Shown here: positions 1-11,844 of the stretch, one piece after another | Numbering within the stretch: position 1 is the first letter of the stretch | How the letters are laid out: each line of letters begins with the position of its first letter | Origin: Alligator mississippiensis | Lineage: Eukaryota > Chordata > Crocodylia > Alligatoridae | Reading direction: 5' to 3' | Length of the DNA: 64,000 nt | Assembly (NCBI RefSeq): GCF_030867095.1 | Contig: NC_081829.1 | Location: forward strand, 86,554,261 to 86,618,260 | The notes under the pieces: model-generated | The model's database searches: none | What the model was told of the DNA's origin: nothing | Seen by the model: only the letters and a program-made list of their open reading frames with translations | Position numbers and translations under genes: made by a program

Positions 1-272
1 ACATATAAGAACAGTGGCAGGAGTAAAGAGGTGACTTGTTTGTTCCAATAACTCTACTACATGTAAAGGAACCCAAGAGCTGAGGGGAATTATGGTAACA
101 AGAAGAGCGAGGAGCTCCTCCATTGGTGTGATGGTACATCACTGGCATGTGTGTCTGGCAAATGACAAAGGGTTTTGTTACTATTTGGATTAAGTCATCA
201 AATATGTCCTTTTTGGGATGTGCCACAGTGGTTATGTGATGGGGAATTAATCAAATCTGGATTTAATGGCTG

Positions 273-398
273 CTTGTACATGCCGTGGGGGTTTAATTAG
301 GTTTAGTCCTCCCTAAATTGAAATGGTGGGTTTTTTAACCTACCATTTTAATTTAGGAAGAATCAAACCAAACTAATTCCCCGTGGCATGTACACAAG
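273..398. repeat. Imperfect inverted repeat (about 60-bp arms)
   Basis: CTTGTACATGCC near 273 pairs with GGCATGTACACAAG ending at 398. Moving inwards, TTAATTAGGTTT pairs with AAACCAAACTAATT and CCTAAATT with AATTTAGG. The centre is near 330-340. Confidence 0.75.
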
Positions 399-588
399 GG
401 TGGGGGTCCCAATCCTTACCTGCCTCTTCGGTGGCCAGGGACTGGGGGGGGATGGCAAGCTGCTGGCAGGTCAAGCAATCCCTGAGCAGTGTGGGGGCCC
501 CCCAGATAGCACCTACCCACTGGCACCCAGTCCAAGTAGTCCCAGAGGGTGCTGCAGCCATGGAGGGAAGCACTATTCCCCCCACCCC

Positions 589-611
589 ACACACACACAC
601 ACACACACACA
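589..611 (+). repeat. (AC)n microsatellite
   Basis: About eleven uninterrupted AC units in a C-rich context. Confidence 0.9.
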
Positions 612-882
612 AACAGCAATGGAGGGAAGCACTGGGCACATGCACAAGTCAGGCAGGCAGGCTTCAGGGAGAGAAGAAAAAAAAAAATCAGGCTCACCGC
701 CTGATTTTTTCTTCACCAGAGCCTGCCTCCATGGGCTGCTGCTGGGTCCCACAGCCCCTGAACTGTGTGGAGCCCACCAAGCACCAAGCATGTTGGCTTC
801 CAGTGCCCTGTGCACTATTGCACTTTGTTAGGTAGCAAACCAAAACACCTTGGAGATGATTTATCTTGCTGCGTATCAAATT

Positions 883-967
883 CATTTAAAACAGAATACG
901 CCACTGAACATGCAAACAGCAATGCCATTAAAACAGAATACACCGTCGAACATGCAAACAACACCGC
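883..967 (+). repeat. Tandem duplication, 2 x 42-43 bp
   Basis: Both units read CATT(T)AAAACAGAATAC, then a variable stretch, then GAACATGCAAACA. Unit 1 is 883-925 and unit 2 is 926-967. A third start, CATTAAAGCAG, follows at 968. Confidence 0.8.
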
Positions 968-1030
968 CATTAAAGCAGTGCAAAAGGGCATTTAAGCTTC
1001 TTTAAAGGCCAATTTTTTGGTGTGTACAAA

Positions 1031-2189
1031 GGCTCCCTTGTTTCCCCCACTGCATGATTTCAATGGCCCCAGTAAGGTGCTATTCAACATAAGGATGACA
1101 GAATTCGTGCCCCACAACACACAATGATTCACATAAAAAAAGGTTCCAGTGAGATGAAGTTAGACAAATTTTTTCTCTTCTCATAATTGTTTGCACTCTA
1201 TATAGCTGATGCTGAGAGATGGAGAATAACCAGAATATTTTTAATTCCAGTACGGTGACAGAAGTGTACATTTAGGGCAGATGTCAATCAGTGGAATCAG
1301 ACTCTAAATATTTTACTAAGCTTCTGTGTTTCATGGATAACGCTAGTAACATAATTTCATTAGGGCAAAACATGTCCTGAGGGACATCAGCATTACCAGG
1401 CATGCTCTATCCCTATTCAGTTAAATGTGTTACATTTCATGGTACCTTAGGCTGAGGATAATCTGACACCTGCGCCAGGCTGCTTAAGATCTGAGAAAAT
1501 TTAAGGAGAGAATATACAGCAGTTTCGGAGAAGTATGTTAACTTGGTTTTACATCAGGCTGCATTTCTGTAGGCATCACGGCAGATGTGGGTCTTTGGGA
1601 AGGATATGGAAAATTTGTCAGTCTAAGTCCTAACGAGAATTTTTAGAATTATATAAGTGAACACACTGCCTTACAAGCAACTCATGTTTTAAGAGTGAGA
1701 TGCATTATATTTCAAGTCTTCAGGAATAATACAAGTTCCCTTGCTGCAGTGTAGAGCTGGGATTTAAATGGACAATTCCATTGGGACATCTGGTCTCTTA
1801 AGAGCTACAATTATGTTGTGTGGGTAATTGTTGCTTAGAATGTATGATGATTACATTAATGATAGCTCTTAAGCATTAATACCTGTGCTGACTATTGAAA
1901 ATTAAAACTACACATATGAAAATCACTTTTTCTGTAAAAAAACTCAGACAGGAAAAGGGTTTTTAAAATTTGTTTATTGAAATATGAGTATTCCAGATCA
2001 TTTTCTCATTATAGCGTTCCCTTATTTATTCATAATGATTTCCTATACAATTAATATTACTCAGATGTCACAAGTTCTTATTTTATTGGTTGTACTAGGT
2101 AAAATGCTCCAGATTTCCCAACTCTTGAGCGTCTTGTGTGCAAATCTTGGTCCTTGTATACAACTTTAGTATGTGCACATTTCATGGGG
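1031..2189. other. AT-rich intergenic DNA, nothing recognised
   Basis: No splice-bounded coding frame and no repeat that I recognise. Confidence 0.5.
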
Positions 2190-3560
2190 TGCTAAGCAGA
2201 AATAGAACATCCCTGACTGAGCTGGCAGAGTTCCAGCCTGCAAGGGGCTGAGGTGAACAGAAGGGCAATCAAGGAGGGGATGCCATGTGCATGTGCATGC
2301 TCATACATGTACATGGCTGCCAGGCATCTGGGAGAGCAACTCCCACAGGTAAGTTTGGTGTGGGGAAGGGGAACTGAGGCCCCCATACAGAGGGAGGGAT
2401 GAAGGGAGGGAGTTGGGTAGGGCTGGGGATGCTGCCCAGCTGGGGTGGTGTGTGGGGTTTGGGGCCCAGAGCTGGAATGTGAGACTGCAGGACCCTGGCA
2501 GGGAGCAAGACAGAGCTGCGGGTGGCTTGTCTAGGGGGTGGAGGAGGGTTTGGCTGCCTGCTGCTGTGTGCACGCCCAGGAAGGTAGAGGGGCATGTGTC
2601 CCAGAAATTTGTACACAGGTTGGGAGGGGGTATGGGCTGCCCACTGCAAGCTCCCTGCCCTGCTGCCCTCCCCCCAGGGCTTCTGCATCCCAGTGAGTAG
2701 CATCCAGTGTGGCACTGCAGAGCAGAGTTGAACAAGGAAGCTCCTTGCCACTGCAAACTCCACACCACCCTGGTGAAGCACTCCCTGACTGCCTAGCAGC
2801 AGCAGGGATGGCAGTGCAGAGTTGTGCCGCTCACTGCTGCGGAGGGCAGGGGGCAATTTGCCATGTTGGTGTGGATCTTGCAGCAGCAAGGAGCTTTCCC
2901 ACCTGGCCCTGCTCTGCCCTCCTGTGCCAGGTCCCACCCGCAGAACTGTGGAGGCCCCAGAGGAAGGGCAGAAGGATGGGGAGCCTGAAGCGGCCAGCCT
3001 GTACCTCTCCCCACCTCACCCCCCCAGGATCCACTCTGGTTGTGCTGTCCATGGGAGAGGAGGAGCTAGGCTTTGCACTTCACTTCACAACAGCCAGGGC
3101 TCAGGCGCTGCTGCAGGGGGAAGGGGCTGCAGACCTAGGTCCCTGGCCCCATATCCCTGGCAGCTGGGAGCCTACTCCAGCAGGGCTAGTGGGGTTGGGA
3201 CTGTGGGTGGCAAGGGGCACCAGAAGGAGTAGGAGCCTGTGGGTGGGGAATGAGGGGGCCTGGACCTGTGTCCTGGTGAACGAAGGGGGTAGGGGGGTGG
3301 CACTGATTTTCCATGATAAAAGACCAAAAATAAAATACCAAAATGTATAGGTACTTAGAATTTATTTTATTGTAGTCATTGAGGCACTGTTAGGCTTCAA
3401 AATTGTAAAAATATCAATAAAGCATTGTGTTCAATTGATACCTATATATATAGTGGTGTTTCATTTTAATCACAAACTTTGGGGTTTTTAATCAGAGAAT
3501 TTAAGGGTTTTTATCAGAGAATTTGCAATTTTTAAGCAGAGAAAACCAGAATCCCTGATG
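2190..3560. repeat. GC-rich insertion with AT-rich right flank, probable repeat
   Basis: About 1.1 kb of G-rich sequence (2190-3300) interrupts AT-rich DNA. The AT-rich right part repeats ATCAGAGAATTT at about 3491 and 3522 and contains CCATGATAAAAGACC. By analogy with other GC-rich cores in this window it is probably the inside of a non-autonomous element, but I could not define its ends. The longer frames inside are low-complexity Pro/Gly/Ser/Cys-rich readings on both strands and do not look coding. Confidence 0.4.
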
Positions 3561-4414
3561 ACTAGTCTCAGACATACTTGATAGCACAGATGGAACACCT
3601 CAAAGCAGTGCTCTGTGATATTTAAGGAATGAAAACTTCTGTGCAGACTCCCTGAACAATAGACCTGCACCCATTCCATTGTCTATTGAGTCAGAGCAAG
3701 ACAGTATTTGCCCAAACATTTGGGTATCCAGGCTGCTATAAGCTATTCACCACAGTCAAATATGAGTGCACAAACTCGTTGGTGTTTGTGGTTTGGCTTG
3801 CAACCATAAGGGAGAAAAAACATCTTGTTCAAAATTTATTATTGCTTATGTATTTCACCAAAGTGCAGAAGCCAGATTTGCAGAAGTCAGGCCACAATAC
3901 AACAGGTTTTCATTCTGAAAAGGAGAAGTTTTTGAAGGATGGATTAAGTCAGTCAAAGTATTGGCATCAGAAAACGCAGGTGAAAAGGAAATGAGTGCAG
4001 GGACTAAGCAGCAACACAAAGAAGCCTTTTAAAGTCCTTTGAGCAACATCAAGGATAAAGAGAGAGCATATACTCTGACCCCCAAAGAAAAATTCCATTT
4101 TAATTTGCTTCCTCATTTAGAATAAAGACTTGGTAGATGGAGTCGAAGGATGGACCTGGAGGAGCTCTAAAAGGCCTTTAGTGGGTTGTTTTGTTTATTG
4201 TTCTATTTTGCTTTGGTTTATTTTTTCTTGAGAAATTAAATTTACATGCATATGTCTGTTATAACTTGACCAGAATAAATGATTTCTTAATATTAGACTT
4301 ACGTTAGCTATGTTAAGAAAACCCCATTGGGGGAGGATCATATACTAATCAGGATGAGTTTACTAAATTTGCAGTGGGCCCACCACACAGTGGATGCGAT
4401 TTTTAAAGCTGCTA
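3561..4414. other. AT-rich intergenic DNA, nothing recognised
   Basis: No gene or clear repeat seen. Confidence 0.45.
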
Positions 4415-4760
4415 GCATGGGCGACTTAGTGTCACCTTAGTCAGAGGAGGCAGGTGCCCCCCCCCCCCCCCCAAGTGGCCAATCCCGCTGACTGGAGGGG
4501 GGGGGGTCCCCCGTGACTGATTGCACCAACAGGGAAGTGGCCATGGCACTTCTGGAAGTGGCTGTGGTGCTCCCAGAAGTGGTTGAGGTGCTTGATCCAG
4601 CACTCCCATTCCCCGGCTGGCACTTGCTGGGGGGCACTGGTGCTCCTGCCTGCCCCCCCTGCCCATTGCCTAAATGGGGAGTGCGGCCTGTCGGGGTGCA
4701 CCAGCGCTCTCAGGAGATGCACGTGCACCCCTTATGCGTCACCACTGCTGCTAGTGAGAT
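4415..4760 (+). repeat. GC-rich element family C, copy 1
   Basis: From TGGGCGACTTAGTGTCACC to ACCCCTTATGCGTCACCACTG, this matches, in reverse, the segment at 20865-21320. Shared parts are the GGGCRACTxGTG start, the CTTCTGGAAGTGGCTG core and the ACGTGCACCCC...TGC end. It contains a poly-C run near 4457-4473. It is probably a non-autonomous DNA element whose class I cannot fix. Confidence 0.6.
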
Positions 4761-5571
4761 TTAGACCTACTATTCCTATTGAAATTGATGAGATTTATGG
4801 TTGTAAATCTTTTAACAGCTTTGAAATTATCATCCAATAGGCAATCTACATTCTAGGAGCATGAATGTTTAGGTAGTTAGTCGTGTTTCATTCTTGTGTT
4901 TTAGGCTGGATGCCCAACAACACACAAACTGATTCAGTATATCACAGATTTGTTTTTACCTGTTCATCACATTGAGTAGGGTTTTTCTATTTCATGCCTC
5001 ATTCATGCTTAGCTGCAGGGATTACAGAAAGTTGCATTACTTTATACTACATGTACTTTTCTTTTTTGGAAACTTTTTTTTCCAGAAGCTGGCTCACTTA
5101 CCCTTGTGTGACTTACCTGGCTTCCACATAGCTATTCTGGATTCTCTAGCCCCAGGTGCAGGCTTTCTGGCTGTTTCTGTGAGTTTAATAAAAAATTATA
5201 GAACCAATCCAGCAGCTGAATTATCTAGGCACATGGGGAATGAATCTCATTTCATTTTAGTGTATCACAAACTATCAGCGCAGTCTTGTCATTGCAATTT
5301 TATACGTGTTCAATATCCGTGTTCTGCTGAGATTTAGCAAAGTCCCCACCTGCTGCCTCAAAGACAATCAGAACAAGAGATTAGGCAGCAGGGTTCTCCA
5401 CTACATCTTCCTGAATTCTCCCCTTTCTAATTTCACTGTAGTGGACAATGTCCCATGGTCATCTCCATGGAGATGGAGCAGCATTTAACCTCCTGATGGA
5501 GCGATGAGGTTTTCTATTCTCTCTGGGTATGTTCCTGTGTAGGAGAATGGTTCCTGACTCTCATGCTGGTA
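4761..5571. other. AT-rich intergenic DNA, nothing recognised
   Basis: No gene or clear repeat seen. Confidence 0.45.
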
Positions 5572-5921
5572 GGCGTGTCTACATATGCATTTATGCTGGC
5601 TTAAATTTACTGCGCAGTAAGTACAGACATCTACACGTATAGGCACTGAAGCTCATTATCGCTGTGTGTGGACTGACCTTGGACTAAAGCTAGTCCCAAG
5701 TCAGTCTCCCCACAGTGTTACTATGCAGTAAGGTGTCTACATGTGCATTACTGCGCAGTAACTAATTGGGCAGGCATAATGCAGGTATCAAATTTACGTT
5801 CAAGTCAGCGTAAGTCACTAAATTTACTGCACAGTATGGGCATACACATGTAGACATGCACTCATATTGCACAATAATTTCAGTTACTGCACAGTAAATG
5901 CGCATGTGTAGATGCACCCAC
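5572..5921. mobile_element. MITE with ATCTACACATG-type ends (family A), copy 1
   Basis: The ends are GGCGTGTCTACATATGCA and the inverted TGTGTAGATGCACCCAC. Inside it repeats the palindrome TACTGCGCAGTA and near copies, and CTACAYRTGTA motifs. About 350 bp, no coding capacity. Shared with six other copies in the window. Confidence 0.8.
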
Positions 5922-7534
5922 TGGAAAAGAAAATCTATTGCCCTTTTTTGTAAACAGGTGCTTTTATATTGGGTACATTTAGTTTAGTTATAACCTCCTG
6001 GGAGCATGATGTAGAAATAATCCTAAATCAATGCAGAATGTACATCAAAAAGGCAGGTAAGAGACAAAATATGTAAAAATACAATAAAGTAAAACATGGA
6101 ATAATATAGAAAACCCAACAGCTTTTTAAATGCTGACAGTATTCTTAATAAAAAAAAGAGCAATGCTGAATAACTGTTACATACGGATTGAATTCTAAAA
6201 AATCAACCCTTTTTAAATCATGTAATTCAATAATTTTCAATAAATGGTTAAATCTAAATCAACTAATTCCCACGTCCCTAGTTTGTAAAATGAGTATTTC
6301 AGACTGATCTGAGTATACATACTCCACCACTGCATTACTAGTTAGATATTTTGGCTGTGTTTCTTCTGGAGTTGCAATTTGTTCTATGCTGAACATTTTG
6401 GAAACTATTAGCCAAAGTTTACTAACTACATTACTACATGGTTATGAATAACATTTTCATTTAAATGAAATTGTGCTGCACCTGCCTAAGACATTATTTG
6501 GGGAACTGGATTATTTTAAACCTTATTTTCTGTATAATGAATTTATAATACATAGTAACCAGCATGTATTTAATAAATAGATATGCCTGAGAGGACATTA
6601 AAAGGATTATAAAAGAAAGCACTGGGAGAGAAAATAATAGTTTAGATTCTGTGGCTAATGACAATTACTGGAAAAAATATACATGCTCAGTGCTAACTTC
6701 TCCTGAAAGCAATTTTTTTTCTTAGTTAGGAAGATGTAGAGGAGCAAGAAAAGAGGTTTTACTTCTCAAAAATTTATATTTTCTATTATACAGGTAGAAC
6801 ATAAACCTTTTAGCATGTTAGTTTGACTTTCTCTCACTCTGTGATTCTTAAGGTTTGGATTGGCCTCTTCACCTTTGAGAGTAGAAAGGCTAGAAAAATC
6901 CCAGCATGAAAAGAAGAAATCATATCTCCATAGCATTTAATCCCCAACTCATCTGCTTATTTCCTTTGCATAAATTTGAAGGCAATGCCAAGATACAGAA
7001 AAAAATATCTCCCCCATTGTCATTGCCCCTAGCTAAGCCTTGGGAAATCCAGGTGGATATGCTATTACAAATGAATGTTGCTTGTAGCAGTGTTCATTCT
7101 TATTGTGGGTCCCTTTTTCTAGTTGCCAGCACAAAAGCCTTGCTAGTAAGGAACCCGGCAATCCATGAAGGTTAGCCCAGCCTTCCTTGCAAGTGCTTCT
7201 ATATCTACAGTAGACTGTGTATACTTGTGTGGAGACCTACAGAGCCCACAGCCTTTAGACACTGCCAACTCTGCACTAAACTGCACAAATCCTTTCCTAC
7301 TGAAAGGAAACCCATTGGGAAATTTTGAGTAAGACCACAGAGCGTCTCCTGGCCCCTTAGCTCCTCACCTCCAAAGTGGCCTCCCAGGGGGATTCTCTAT
7401 GGGTGAGGAAGAAGCCAGTTCATACTTCTCTGAGAGTCAAGTTCATCTGTCCAGTCAGGATAAGGATGAATTTGGACCGATATTTTTTTTCTCAGAGAGG
7501 ATACTGCAAGTTATAAAGGAGTAAAAATGTAACA
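5922..7534. other. AT-rich intergenic DNA, nothing recognised
   Basis: No gene or clear repeat seen. Confidence 0.45.
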
Positions 7535-8310
7535 TCAGTGCACAGGTTCTCTATGATTAGGTGTCAAGCTATGGAAGCAATTATATAATTGCTAACCGGC
7601 TAAAATTCAGCTCACAAAATGCACCAGTGCATATTCTAGCTCACTGGGGCTAGGGGCAGAAATTACACCAGTATAAGGGTTTTAAAACTGGTTCAAATCT
7701 GTAACACAACAGACAAATTTCAAATGGCTGAAACCAGTTTAAGATAAACCTGGATGGATGTAGTATCAGACTTAACTGATTTAGGTTAAATTGGTGAATT
7801 GAACTTTTGTCCCTGATCCACTCCACATTCAACTTAACTCACAGTCCACCAGCAGCATGGGATGCAGGTCCCCTGCAAACCTCCCCCTCGCAAGGTGGGC
7901 AGGCTAGTCTTGGCCCAAGCTGTCTGCTCCAGCCAGGCAGGGAGGCATGCTCTAGTGCTCCGCCCCCCCCGGCTTCTGGCTTGGGCCACTGCAGGCATGT
8001 GGCTGCATTTTCAAAATTAGAAGTGAATGTCTGCATGCTTGCTTATCAATTCAATCTACATAGCTTAGATTAACTGGCAAAGATCGAACTTATTCAGACT
8101 TGGGCTTTTTAACCATCTGTACTTTGCCTAGATGAAACTAAAAAGGGTGCTCTTTTTTGCAGGTCCTTTTTTTCTGCAATGCAGTATATGTACTCACACC
8201 TCCAGGAAAGGGCTGTCAATACTTTCCTGATCTCAGTAGAGTCAATGATTTCAATGGGAGCCAGCATATTGGAGATGTCTGAATTTCCATTGGCTAAGGG
8301 TATTTCCTTG
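7535..8310 (+). repeat. Diverged duplicate unit, copy 1 (split by a hAT-like element)
   Basis: ATGATTAGGTGTCAAGCTATGG near 7553 is paired with GTGATTAGGTCTCAAGCTATGG near 8825. The later blocks CTCACTG, TGAAACT, AGAGTCAATGA and TTTCATTGG/TTTCAATGGG occur in the same order in both. The hAT-like element at 7650-8131 interrupts this copy between the CTCACTG and TGAAACT blocks. Confidence 0.55.
7650..8131 (-). mobile_element. hAT-like non-autonomous element, family B copy 1
   Basis: The ends are CTAGGGGCAGAAATTACAC and the inverted form of CTAGG...TACAGATGGTTAAAAAGCCC. The inside matches 41736-42213 in reverse: AAACTGGTT, AACCAGTTTAAGATAAACC, a GC-rich middle and CAATCTACATAGCTTAG. About 480 bp, non-coding. 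Confidence 0.75.
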
Positions 8311-8799
8311 CTCTTACAAGGAAACTATGATCTAGGGATTTCTGTCTAAAGACAGATATCACCTTCCCTCTCATTCAATTATATGTGCACACACGTGCAG
8401 TGCAATTCTTCAGGTCTGATTCCATGCTGACATCTTACAACTGAGCACTGACTGGGTCATAGGCCCCCTCTTTATTTCTTCTTTTGTCTATTAGTTCTTT
8501 TTAATTATTTTTTTCTGACAGCTACTACTGTCCTCTGGCAATGGCTTCTACTGACACTGATGATATTCTTGGATCTGCTGCCAATGCTCCCTCTGCCTAC
8601 GAGTCTCTTCCTCCTCTTTATTCCCCGGCTTACAGGGAGCTCCTTTCTTTTGCTGCCCACTCAAATTCTATTTGATCTTCTTTCACTCCTTGGGTTTTCC
8701 TTCCTTCCCCCCTCCTTTCCAACCAGCTGTTGTTGGCAGCAGTCAGATTATATTAAAGGCCTCTCAAATGCATCCATCTCCTGATACAGTGACTTGTAT

Positions 8800-9200
8800 T
8801 GTAGCATCAATTCATAGTTCTTTGTGATTAGGTCTCAAGCTATGGAAATGTAAATTGCTTTTTCAATATTAACAGGCCAAATTTTGTATCAAGCTAAGCT
8901 CCATATAACTCACTACATTCAATAGAGCTGTACTAATGATAAATCACAGCAGATTTTGGCTCACTGTGTGAAACTGAATTCTAACATTATGGAATAAGGT
9001 TTCCTTTTACTGTATTTATTACAGGTGACCTTCTCTTTCTCTTCTTTTCTACTTTACTAGAACACCTCTCTGAAGGAATCATCAGCACTATCCTTACTAG
9101 AGTCAATGACAGTTTTCCCCTGATTTCATTGGAAGCCTACATTTTACCTACATATTAGAGATATCAGAACAACTTCTTTTTCACTTTGGTGACTGAACCA
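8800..9200 (+). repeat. Diverged duplicate unit, copy 2 (uninterrupted)
   Basis: Collinear with 7535-7649 plus 8132-8310. It has an uninterrupted GGCTCACTGTGTGAAACTG where copy 1 carries the hAT-like insert, so it records the unfilled state. Confidence 0.5.
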
Positions 9201-9373
9201 AAAAATGGAAAAAAATTGCTTTGAATCAACCCCAAATGGAAGATGTTCAGCTTTCCTGACAAAAGCTTTTGTTAAAGGTTCTTTGTCTTGCACCATATCA
9301 AAGAAGCTGGAAAGATCCTCCAACTCCTCCGGCTACCAATAATTTAAGAAAGTCAAATCAAATATTGGTTATG

Positions 9374-10287
9374 TACCATATTTAGTTGAATTTAATATTG
9401 AGGGGGTTTTCCCCCATTCAGCATGGGGGGAAAAAAGACCCTCATCTTGGATTCAAATATAAGACAGCAGGGGAGCAGGCGGCTTCTGCAGCTCAGGTTC
9501 CAGCCTCCACCCAGACTTGGAGTTGGAGCTATAGCCAATGCCTTGCTCCCTCTTCACCTCTGCCCCATCCCATTGCCTGACCCCACCCCCACCACTGCTG
9601 CTTACCCCAAGTCCCAGGGCTGGGTCCAGTCCTAGCCCCAGTGGCACTCCACCCCCTTCCACCTGGCCCAGCTAGGCAGCAGTGGTGGTGGCAGCAGCAG
9701 CTCTGACCCCAGCCCCAGTTCTGGTTAAAGAAAATCATGTGACCCTGCTCCACCTGCTGTTGCCTGGCTCAGCCAAGGGCCAGGAAACCAGTGGTGGCCA
9801 GAGCCAGCATGTGCTCTGTGCTCCAGAGTGGGCTTGAGGCTGGAGTTGCACCTAGAACTCAGGGTAAGTGGCAGTGGAGGAATGGGGAGGGGAAAGGGGG
9901 AGCTGGTGCAGGGGGAAATGGTGGGAGGGGGCAGACACTGGGGGGGTGCTGGCATGGGGGAGCCACAGGCACCACAGGGAAGAGCAGGGGCAAAAGGGTG
10001 CAGGCATGGGGGAGGGAAAATGGGGGAAGGACAGTCAGCAGAGGGGCAAGAGATAGGGGTCTAGCTGCTTGACTCCCCTGCCACCTGCCCCTCTTACCAC
10101 CTCTCCCCTGCTGCTGCTTGCTCCATCAAAGTTGTGGGGGGGGGGACAAATTTAAAATGACCCCCCAATAATTATATTCTACACATGGAAAATTATAACA
10201 AATGTATACATTTCCCATGTATAGATTCTAATTATTGTGAGGAGCGTCTGCAATTCAGGGTCACCTTGGATTTGGAGAAATATGGTA
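9374..10287. mobile_element. Non-autonomous DNA element with TACCATATTT ends and GC-rich core
   Basis: It starts ATGTACCATATTTAGTTGAA and ends in the inverted counterpart (...TTGGAGAAATATGGTACAT). Just inside the left end, GGATTCAAATATAAGAC is typical of this terminal-inverted-repeat family. The core is G-rich and contains CCCCC/GGGGG runs. Frames of 60-93 codons here are shadows on both strands. Confidence 0.7.
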
Positions 10288-10538
10288 CATGGACAGAAAT
10301 TATGTAACTGCTTAGAGTTTGGCTTCATACTCACAGTAGGGCACAACTCCAGAGTGGGTCCATCAAAGTCAGTGGAATTCTATCAGTGGAAAACCAGAAA
10401 GAAGTATATTTATTTTACCAACAACTCATTATTTTCTGTCTCTCAAGAAAAAATCTCTCTCACCTGTTAGAAAGTACTCATCGTATATCATGGTCAACCC
10501 CATCTTTCTGATGCAAAAAGTTAAGAATTTCATAGATC

Positions 10539-11243
10539 TGGTGTGTAAGTCAACCTAACTTTTTGGATAGAAATATCAGGTCAACTTATACCAACCCCTG
10601 CAAGCACTCGCTGCAGGCTGGGCACCTGGGGGCTAGACACATGCCACAGTGTTACTCACAGGGAATGGGGATGGCCTCAGCTGGTGCAGCTCCATCTCCA
10701 TCCCCTGTGAGTGGTGCTGACTGGGCCACAACAGCCAAGCGCCAAGCTCAGCACTGCTTGCAGGGGTTAGGAACAGGGATGGGCTCGGTGCTTGGCTGGC
10801 GTGCCCCTACCCCCTGCAAGCGGCACTGCCTGGGCTGCACTAGCCACATGCCAAGTCTGGCCCATCCACTGCAAGTGGCACTGCCAAGCATTGAGCCCAA
10901 CCCTATCACCTGCTAGCGGTGCCAGGCTTGGCACTTGGCTGGCACAGACAGGCACCATCCCCTGTGAGCAGTTCTGGACTTGGCACTTGGCTGGCACAGC
11001 CCAGGCAGCACCACTTACAGGGATGGAGCCATGCCAGCCAAGCCTGGCCCCATCCCCATTCCCTGCGAGTTGCTCCAGGCTCAGTGCTCGGCTGGCTGCC
11101 CCCATCCCTGTGAGCAGCACTGCCTCAGCTGCACCAGCCAAGTGCTGAGCCTGGCACCGCTCACAGGGGGTGGTGATATGGTGTATAAATTGAGGTTGAA
11201 TTTCAAGTGTTAAAAATTGGGCCTCAAAACTTAACTTATATAC
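10539..11243. mobile_element. Non-autonomous DNA element with GTRTRTAAGT ends and repeated core
   Basis: GGTGTGTAAGTCAACC at the left end faces AACTTAACTTATATACC at the right end. Internal CAGGTCAACTTATACC also faces GTATAAATTGAGGTTG. The core holds roughly ten diverged units rich in GGCACTGCC, TTGGCTGGC, CCAAGC and CCCCTGYRAGCRG, in both orientations. The 117-124 codon frames on both strands come from these units and are not genes. Confidence 0.65.
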
Positions 11244-11844
11244 CTTTAAATATGATATACTGTCATGGAACGAAAAACGGTGGTCTAACTGAATGTGTAG
11301 TCAAGAACATGTGAGAGTAATAAGATAACATAAACACTTCTGGTTGTGCTTCTGGTACTCTCATTCCACAAAGCAATTATTTTCTGAAGTTCATCTGTCT
11401 CATAATTGTTCCAATATTCTCTGAGTTTTGGTATTTTCCCCTCAGTTCTCCATTATATTCATTTTTTCTTGAATCAGATGATTTACAAAGTCGGGAATTT
11501 TTGGCATGTTATGATATACAGAACTTCACCGACAAAGCGGTGGGCTGTGATTCAGCTGCTTGTATATTCTGAGACTAACTTCAAGGGCTAAGACACAAAT
11601 GCTGTGTTTTCCTGCATGAAAAGTGGATAGCACATTCTGACTAAATGAAGACGGCAGCTCCCTTCATACAGCAATAGTAAATAGCTCTTAGAATTGCTGC
11701 TTGTCACTAAATGACTGTAGTTACTGAGAGGCTGGCAGTTTGCTGCATTCAGTATGGTGTTCTAATGAAACCAAATTGGTTACCTTCTCTTTACCAAAAA
11801 AATGATAACACGCAGATGTACAAAAACCCACATTCATGTGTAGT
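11244..11844. other. Short AT-rich flank 3' of PLPP4, nothing recognised
   Basis: No gene or repeat seen. Confidence 0.4.

Larger units (their letters stand above)
270..1030. repeat. Foldback/GC-rich repeat cluster with hairpins
   Basis: A composite repeat. It opens with an imperfect inverted repeat (273-398), whose arms share TGTACATGCC and CCTAAATT blocks. A GC-rich core with an (AC)n run follows, then a hairpin at 673-714 in which an A-rich arm plus TCAGGC faces GCCTGA plus a T-rich arm. Two copies of a 42-43 bp unit at 883-967 and the start of a third at 968 complete it. The outer limits are uncertain. The open frames here are low-complexity shadows. Confidence 0.55.

Noticed and set aside
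2269-3350. Overlapping 213-222 codon frames on both strands
   Set aside because: G/C-rich low-complexity sequence with open frames in several phases. No domain or splice structure.
10563-11148. Frames with repeated LGWHxxGS/CEQ-like peptides
   Set aside because: The peptide repeats come from DNA-level modules of a non-autonomous element and appear on both strands.
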